Part shown: positions 59,498 to 64,000 of the stretch, piece by piece | Layout of the letters: each line of letters begins with the position of its first letter | How positions within the stretch are numbered: the first letter of the stretch is position 1 | The notes under the pieces: model-generated | Seen by the model: only the letters and a program-made list of their open reading frames with translations | Databases searched by the model: none | What the model was told of the DNA's origin: nothing | Assembly: GCF_025263485.1 (NCBI RefSeq) | Contig: NZ_CP079863.1 | Location: 5,580,001 to 5,644,000, forward strand | Direction: 5' to 3' | DNA from: Mycobacterium sp. SMC-2 | GTDB lineage: Bacteria; Actinomycetota; Actinomycetes; Mycobacteriales; Mycobacteriaceae | DNA: 64,000 nucleotides | Program-made: the position numbers and the translations under genes

Positions 59498-60652
59498 TCA
59501 ACACCGGCCGCGCGCGACGAGCTGGCTGGCGATCACGTTGCGCTGGATTTCGTTGGTGCCCTCGCCGACGATCATCAACGGGGCATCACGAAAGTAGCGC
59601 TCGACATCAAACTCCGTCGAATAGCCATAGCCGCCGTGGACGCGCACCGCGTTCAGCGCGATCTCCATCGCAACCTCGGACGCGAACAGCTTTGCCATGC
59701 CGGCCTCCATGTCGGCGCGTTCACCGCTGTCGTACCGCTCGGCGGCATACCGGGTTAGCTGGCGAGCGGCGGTGAGCTTGGTCGCCATGTCGGCCAGGTA
59801 GTTGCCGACAGCCTGGTGCCTCCAGATCGGTTGGCCGAAGCTCTCCCGTTGCTGTGCATAGGCGAGCGCGTCCTCGAGCGCCGCCGTTGCGACTCCGAGC
59901 GCGCGCGCCGCCACCTGAATGCGACCGGTCTCTAGGCCTTTCATCATCTGCGAAAAGCCCCGACCCGGCTCGCCACCCAAGACGGCCGACGCCGCCACGC
60001 GGCAGTGGTCGAACGTCAGTTCGCAGGCTTCAACGCCTTTATAGCCGAGTTTGGGCAGATCGCGTGACACGATCACGCCCGGGCCGTGCTCAATCAGGAC
60101 GACGGAGATGCCCTTGTGCCGCGGCGTCGCGTTCGGGTCGGTCTTGCAGAGCAGCGCGATCAGCCCGGAGCGGCGGGCATTGCTGATCCAGGTCTTGGAT
60201 CCGTTGACCACTAACTCATCACCGTCGCGAAGGGCGGTGGTTGTCATATTCTGCAGATCCGAGCCGCCCCCCGGCTCGGTCAGCGCCATCGTCGCGCGCA
60301 TCTGGCCCGTCGCCATCACTGGCAGATACTTCTGCTTCTGCTCCTCTGTGCCGAACAGCGCCAGCAGTTTCGCGACGACGGTGTGGCCGCCCATCGCCCC
60401 GGCGAGGCTCATCCACCCGCGCGCAAGTTCCTGGGTGACTTCCACATAGCACGGCATCGACACTGGCGACCCGCCATACTCCTCCGGGATCGCCAGTCCG
60501 TAGATGCCGATGCGCTTCATCTGCTCGATCCAGGGCTCCGGATACTCGTTGGCGTGCTCCACCTCGCGCACCGTCGGCTTGACCTCACGGTCGATGAACG
60601 CCCGCACCGTCTCGACCAGCATGGACTCTTCATCGCTTAGTGCCGCGATCAT
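59498..60652 (-). CDS. Acyl-CoA dehydrogenase
   Basis: A 384-aa homomeric-type acyl-CoA dehydrogenase from ATG 60652 (MIAALSDEESMLVET), GGAAGGGG upstream. The complete flavin site is ATMALTEPGGGSDLQNM and WISNARRSG. RESFGQPIWRHQAVGNYLAD and the C-terminal VHGGYGYSTEFDVERYFRDA and GEGTNEIQRNVIASQL are all present, unlike the paired enzymes elsewhere in this window. It stands alone between the IS elements and a gene-poor stretch, so it may act on general short- or branched-chain acyl-CoAs. Confidence 0.93.
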   Translation of the reverse strand: MIAALSDEESMLVETVRAFIDREVKPTVREVEHANEYPEPWIEQMKRIGIYGLAIPEEYGGSPVSMPCYVEVTQELARGWMSLAGAMGGHTVVAKLLALFGTEEQKQKYLPVMATGQMRATMALTEPGGGSDLQNMTTTALRDGDELVVNGSKTWISNARRSGLIALLCKTDPNATPRHKGISVVLIEHGPGVIVSRDLPKLGYKGVEACELTFDHCRVAASAVLGGEPGRGFSQMMKGLETGRIQVAARALGVATAALEDALAYAQQRESFGQPIWRHQAVGNYLADMATKLTAARQLTRYAAERYDSGERADMEAGMAKLFASEVAMEIALNAVRVHGGYGYSTEFDVERYFRDAPLMIVGEGTNEIQRNVIASQLVARGRC

Positions 60653-61285
60653 CGATCCCCTTCCACCGCGGTATGTACCAGGAGCTGTACGGCCATACGG
60701 GCGCAGCCAAGGCCCGCACGAATGCCGGTGCCTACTTCGATTGAATGACAGCGGGGCGTTGCGCCGCCGCCGTATTGGCCAACGAAGCATACATGCTTAG
60801 CTCGTCAACATGATTTCGCCCTGATCGACCTGCTGAAGCCCTTGCCATCTAGAGGGGCTTAGCCACGTACCGTGCTGCGGCACCAACCCAATCCGTCGAA
60901 CCATCACGGGGGTCGACCCCTGGTGCGACTGTGGACCCGAACAGCGGCGTCGACCTGGACTCGCGTGTGACACGCAGGATCCTACCGTGCAGGAATGCCC
61001 CGGCGCCGTCGGCAGCGCCACCCGCATCACGGGTATGACGTTGGGCGAGTTGCATTTTCGGGGTGCGCAAGGAACTGGTCGCTACATCGACGTGTACCCA
61101 CCTCAACGATCTCCCAAGGAGTGTGGCCGACGCCCGGCCCTGATCCCGCTGCTATACGCCCGATGGCAGTCGACTGCCGCAATGCCGTGGACACTCTTCT
61201 AATCGCTTACTAGGTGGGCCATGTCTGGGATCACAAGCCAAAGAAGGGTTCATCGACAACTTCGGCAACGCTGCGATGTTCGATG
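60653..61285. other. Gene-poor stretch (about 630 bp), no convincing gene
   Basis: Several short frames exist on both strands, but none has consistent codon bias, a ribosome binding site and recognisable protein character together. A minus-strand frame around 60849-61106 (ends STDWVGAAARYVAKPL) and a plus-strand tail near 61243-61305 (GFIDNFGNAAMFDVNVDG) look faintly protein-like and may be decayed gene ends. No tRNA, repeat or IS end was found in it. Confidence 0.5.
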
Positions 61286-61891
61286 TCAACGTCGACGGTC
61301 GGCACCCCGTTCCTTAGCCAATCGTCCGTTGGCTGCGCTGCCGTCGGTGGGCGCATCCGCTGGTCGACGTGGAGTTACTGCCCTCTGTGCAGGAGTCGAA
61401 CGTCCCCAACCCGAGCCCGTTGTGACGTCTTTGAGCAGCGGCACCGTCCGGTAGGGCAACGGCGTGGTCAACGCCAACGTCGTTGTGGAGTGAACTACCC
61501 CTGGTATCAACAGGATCTGCTCAATGAGCTCCTGCAACTCGGCCTGTGTCTGCGTCGCGACGCGGACCAGGAAGTCTTCGCGACCAGTCGTGGCGTGGAC
61601 CTCCAGCACGTGAGGCATTGCGGCAAGCGCCGCCACGATCGACGCGAGTCGACCCTGCTGTATTTCGAGGCCAATGAATGCCTGGGTCGATATCCCCGCC
61701 CGGGCCAGATCGAGTTCGGGTCGGTAACCGGTGAGTAACCCGCCCTCTTCCATCCGCTTCAGTCGCGACTGCACGGTGTTTCTTGAGATCCCTAGCTTCG
61801 ATGCCAGCTCCACCACACCCACGCGCGCATCGCTAGTAAGCGTCTCGAGCAACTCGGCATCAAGTCGATCGATGCTGACCAATTCACTCAC
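61286..61891 (-). CDS. Lrp/AsnC family transcriptional regulator
   Basis: A 201-aa regulator read from GTG 61891 (VSELVSIDRLDAELLETL). The N-terminal winged HTH contains VGVVELASKLGISRNTVQSRL, followed by a RAM/AsnC effector domain (about 75-145: GLEIQQGRLASIVAALAAM, EVHATTGREDFLVRVATQT). The tail after about residue 150 is longer than in typical Lrp proteins and Arg/Ala rich, possibly extended by loss of the original stop. It is divergent from indolepyruvate ferredoxin oxidoreductase, a familiar actinobacterial arrangement, so it probably senses an amino acid and controls that gene. Confidence 0.9.
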   Translation of the reverse strand: MSELVSIDRLDAELLETLTSDARVGVVELASKLGISRNTVQSRLKRMEEGGLLTGYRPELDLARAGISTQAFIGLEIQQGRLASIVAALAAMPHVLEVHATTGREDFLVRVATQTQAELQELIEQILLIPGVVHSTTTLALTTPLPYRTVPLLKDVTTGSGWGRSTPAQRAVTPRRPADAPTDGSAANGRLAKERGADRRR

Positions 61892-61930
61892 CCCAAAACA
61901 TGACGCAGCCCACTGGCTGACCATTCCGAA

Positions 61931-61952
61931 TAGTTGATATGAGATTAGTTGA
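61931..61952. promoter_or_regulatory. Direct repeat TAGTTGA x2 in Lrp/IOR intergenic region
   Basis: TAGTTGA at 61931-61937 and 61946-61952, 15 bp apart, in the AT-rich centre of the 148-bp region between the divergent Lrp and oxidoreductase genes. Possible Lrp-type binding sites or promoter elements; assignment is by position. Confidence 0.35.
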
Positions 61953-62039
61953 CCCGATTATCCATCAGAGCCACAGTTATGTATACGTCCGAATCACCTG
62001 CTGTGTGGTGACAACTGAACCGATGGGCGGTGAAACGCT

Positions 62040-64000
62040 ATGACGACAACGCAGACCATCGAGTCGGTGGTCATCGACTCGACCCTCGCTGCCCGGTATC
62101 GCCCGCACTCCGGTCCGGTGCTACTCACCGGTGTCCAAGCCATCGCACGGCAGTTAGTCGAGCAACACGAACGCGATGCCCGCGCAGGTCGGCGGGTTGC
62201 CACCTTTGTCTCGGGTTACCAGGGCAGCCCACTAGCCGGGCTCGACCAACTGCTGGCGAGCCTGCCCGAACTGGCATCGGAACACGACGTGCGCCTGGTC
62301 CCTGGTGTGAATGAAGAGCTCGCCGCCACATCGGTGTGGGGAAGCCAGCTCGAACTGCCCGCCGGTACCCGCTCCTACGACGGCGTCGTCGGCGTCTGGT
62401 ATGGCAAGGGCCCCGGTCTGGACCGTGCCAGCGATGCACTGCGCCACGCTGTCATGTACGGCGCGAACCCGGGCGGCGGAGCGCTAGCCCTGGTCGGCGA
62501 CGACCCGGCGGCGAAATCGTCCAGCGTCCCCGTGGCGAGTGAACGCTCACTGGCGGCGCTGTCCATGCCCATCTTCTTTCCCCGCAATGCCGAAGAGATC
62601 GTTGCATTCGGCCTCTACGGCGTCGCGTTGTCCCGCGCATCGGGATGCTGGCCCGCGCTGAAGATCGTGGCCGACGTGGCCGACGGCGTCTGGACTCTGG
62701 ACAGAGATTTCACCGACTTCGGCATCACGGTTCCGTCGATCGAGTGGGAAGGCCAGCCCTGGTCGTATCGGCAGCACATACCTGCCGCACCACCGGACAG
62801 TGTGCTGGCCGAGGCCGATCTATATGGGCCCCGATGGGCGATGGTCGAGGCCTTCAATGCCGCCAACGAGATCGACACCATCGAGGTGGATCCGGCTCAT
62901 GCGTGGCTCGGGATCGTGGCCGTCGGCACCGCGTACGACTCGGTCCGAGAGGCCCTTTCCGCCCTGGACCTGACCGAAGACGACGTCGCGCGCAAGGGAA
63001 TTCGGATCCTGCGTGTTGGCATGCCCTACCCGCTGGGCGCCGAGAAAGTGCGCCGTCTGGCCCGTGGCGTCGAGCAGGTGCTCGTCGTCGAGGACAAGAC
63101 CGCGTTCGTCGAGCTCCAGGTCAAGGACATTCTGTATGGACGCAGCGACGCGCCGCAGGTTCTGGGTAAGCGCGGTCTCGACGGGCACACCCTGATTCCG
63201 CCGAACGGGCAATTGACCGCCGCCCGTTTGACCGGCCCGCTACGCACGGTTCTGAAGGGGCGAGTGGCCCTGGCCGCTCCGCCACCGCCCAGCCTCGAGC
63301 TGACCGTGCTGCCCACCAAGCGCACCGCGTACTTCTGCTCGGGCTGTCCGCACAACCGCTCCACCGCCGTCCCGGACGGCTCGTTGGCCGGCGGCGGTAT
63401 TGGGTGTCACACCCTGGTGACGATGTCCTCGCGCACCGACTCTCAGGTCACCGGGCTCACCCAGATGGGCGGCGAGGGCGCGCAGTGGATCGGCCAGTCC
63501 CCCTTCACCGATGTCGAGCATATCTTCCAAAACGTCGGCGACGGAACGTATTTCCATTCCGGCCAGCTGGCAGTGCAGGCCTGCGTAGCCGCGGGAGTCA
63601 ATATTACCTACAAGATCCTGTACAACTCCGCGGTCGCGATGACCGGCGCACAAGAGGTCGCGGGCGGACTGACGGTGCCTGAGCTGACACACAAGCTCAT
63701 CGCCGACGGTGTCACCAAGGTGATCGTTTGCGCCGATGAGCCCAAGCGGCACAAGGGTGCATCGTTCGCCAAAGGCGTTCTGGTCTGGGACCGTGATCGC
63801 CTCGACGAGGCGCAGCGACTCCTGCGGGACACCAAGGGGGTCACCGCGCTGATCTACGACCAGCAGTGCGCGGCCGAAGCCCGTCGCAAACGCAAGCGCG
63901 GCAAGTTGCCCGAGCGCAGGACCCGCGTCGTGATCAACGAGGCGGTCTGCGAGGGCTGTGGCGACTGCGGCGTGAAAAGCAATTGCCTGTCGGTGCAACC
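62040..64000 (+). CDS. Indolepyruvate ferredoxin oxidoreductase (fused), 3' end outside window
   Basis: Starts at ATG 62040 and stays open to the window edge (653 codons of an expected about 1150). These enzymes oxidatively decarboxylate aryl or branched 2-oxo acids to acyl-CoA with ferredoxin as acceptor. The N-terminal pyrimidine-type TPP domain has VSGYQGSPLAGLDQ and VPGVNEELAATSVWG. KGPGLDRASDALRH follows, then the VLVVEDKTAFVE region, a Cys motif FCSGCPHNRST, and the start of the 4Fe-4S ferredoxin-like site CEGCGDCGVKSNC at the edge. The divergent Lrp gene probably regulates it. Confidence 0.92.
   Translation, partial: MTTTQTIESVVIDSTLAARYRPHSGPVLLTGVQAIARQLVEQHERDARAGRRVATFVSGYQGSPLAGLDQLLASLPELASEHDVRLVPGVNEELAATSVWGSQLELPAGTRSYDGVVGVWYGKGPGLDRASDALRHAVMYGANPGGGALALVGDDPAAKSSSVPVASERSLAALSMPIFFPRNAEEIVAFGLYGVALSRASGCWPALKIVADVADGVWTLDRDFTDFGITVPSIEWEGQPWSYRQHIPAAPPDSVLAEADLYGPRWAMVEAFNAANEIDTIEVDPAHAWLGIVAVGTAYDSVREALSALDLTEDDVARKGIRILRVGMPYPLGAEKVRRLARGVEQVLVVEDKTAFVELQVKDILYGRSDAPQVLGKRGLDGHTLIPPNGQLTAARLTGPLRTVLKGRVALAAPPPPSLELTVLPTKRTAYFCSGCPHNRSTAVPDGSLAGGGIGCHTLVTMSSRTDSQVTGLTQMGGEGAQWIGQSPFTDVEHIFQNVGDGTYFHSGQLAVQACVAAGVNITYKILYNSAVAMTGAQEVAGGLTVPELTHKLIADGVTKVIVCADEPKRHKGASFAKGVLVWDRDRLDEAQRLLRDTKGVTALIYDQQCAAEARRKRKRGKLPERRTRVVINEAVCEGCGDCGVKSNCLSVQ

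Noticed and set aside
1..64000. CRISPR array, rRNA operon, complete tRNA genes or prophage structural genes
   Set aside because: No regularly spaced direct repeats, no rRNA signature and no intact cloverleaf were seen on reading both strands; the only tRNA sequence is the 49-bp fragment at 7084-7132.

Overview
The window is chromosomal DNA of a high-GC actinobacterium, almost certainly a nontuberculous Mycobacterium (inference). The signs are the density of acyl-CoA dehydrogenases, cytochromes P450, SDRs and acyl-CoA synthetases, a mycofactocin-type SDR, a DUF732 secreted protein, an Eis-family remnant and a six-TM/HAMP class III adenylate cyclase. Most of it is an accessory lipid/terpenoid/alicyclic catabolism region; the substrate cannot be read from the sequence.

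Layout. 0-6.2 kb: TetR/CocE-hydrolase divergent pair, a small hypothetical gene, a tautomerase, then P450 | TetR | mycofactocin-type SDR sharing one palindromic operator in both intergenic regions. 6.3-8.3 kb is a scar: N-truncated Eis-like gene, 3' half of tRNA-Phe, a direct repeat, four overlapping unknown small ORFs and the first 49 codons of a DUF849/BKACE gene. 8.4-17.3 kb: mmsA, adenylate cyclase, SDR, a P450 remnant with an internal deletion, an intact P450, and a two-gene unit of a DUF4062/TIR-like protein plus an NHL beta-propeller. 17.3-36.5 kb: catabolic operons facing in both directions (thiolase, FadD, amidohydrolases, ferredoxin, SDRs, an alpha/beta hydrolase, two adjacent acyl-CoA dehydrogenase pairs, a DUF35-thiolase fusion, P450, FadD) and a secreted DUF732 protein.

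36.7-46.9 kb is the tightest part: an eight-gene minus-strand operon (DapA-like lyase, two acyl-CoA dehydrogenases, enoyl-CoA hydratase, SDR, FadD, TesB thioesterase, second enoyl-CoA hydratase), mostly with overlapping start/stop codons, divergent from an SDR and a class III CoA-transferase. Together these could activate, dehydrogenate, hydrate, oxidise and cleave an acyl-CoA and release or transfer its CoA. 46.9-53.3 kb: TetR, alpha/beta hydrolase, aldehyde dehydrogenase, SDR and two DHDPR-like oxidoreductases.

53.5-59.2 kb: one NTF2/SnoaL-like gene has been hit by two different IS21-family elements. Removing both elements and one copy of each target duplication (CGCG, TGCCGC) restores a 155-aa reading frame. 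59.5-64 kb: another acyl-CoA dehydrogenase, about 630 bp without a convincing gene, and an Lrp/AsnC regulator divergent from a fused indolepyruvate ferredoxin oxidoreductase that runs off the window. No complete tRNA, rRNA or CRISPR array was seen.
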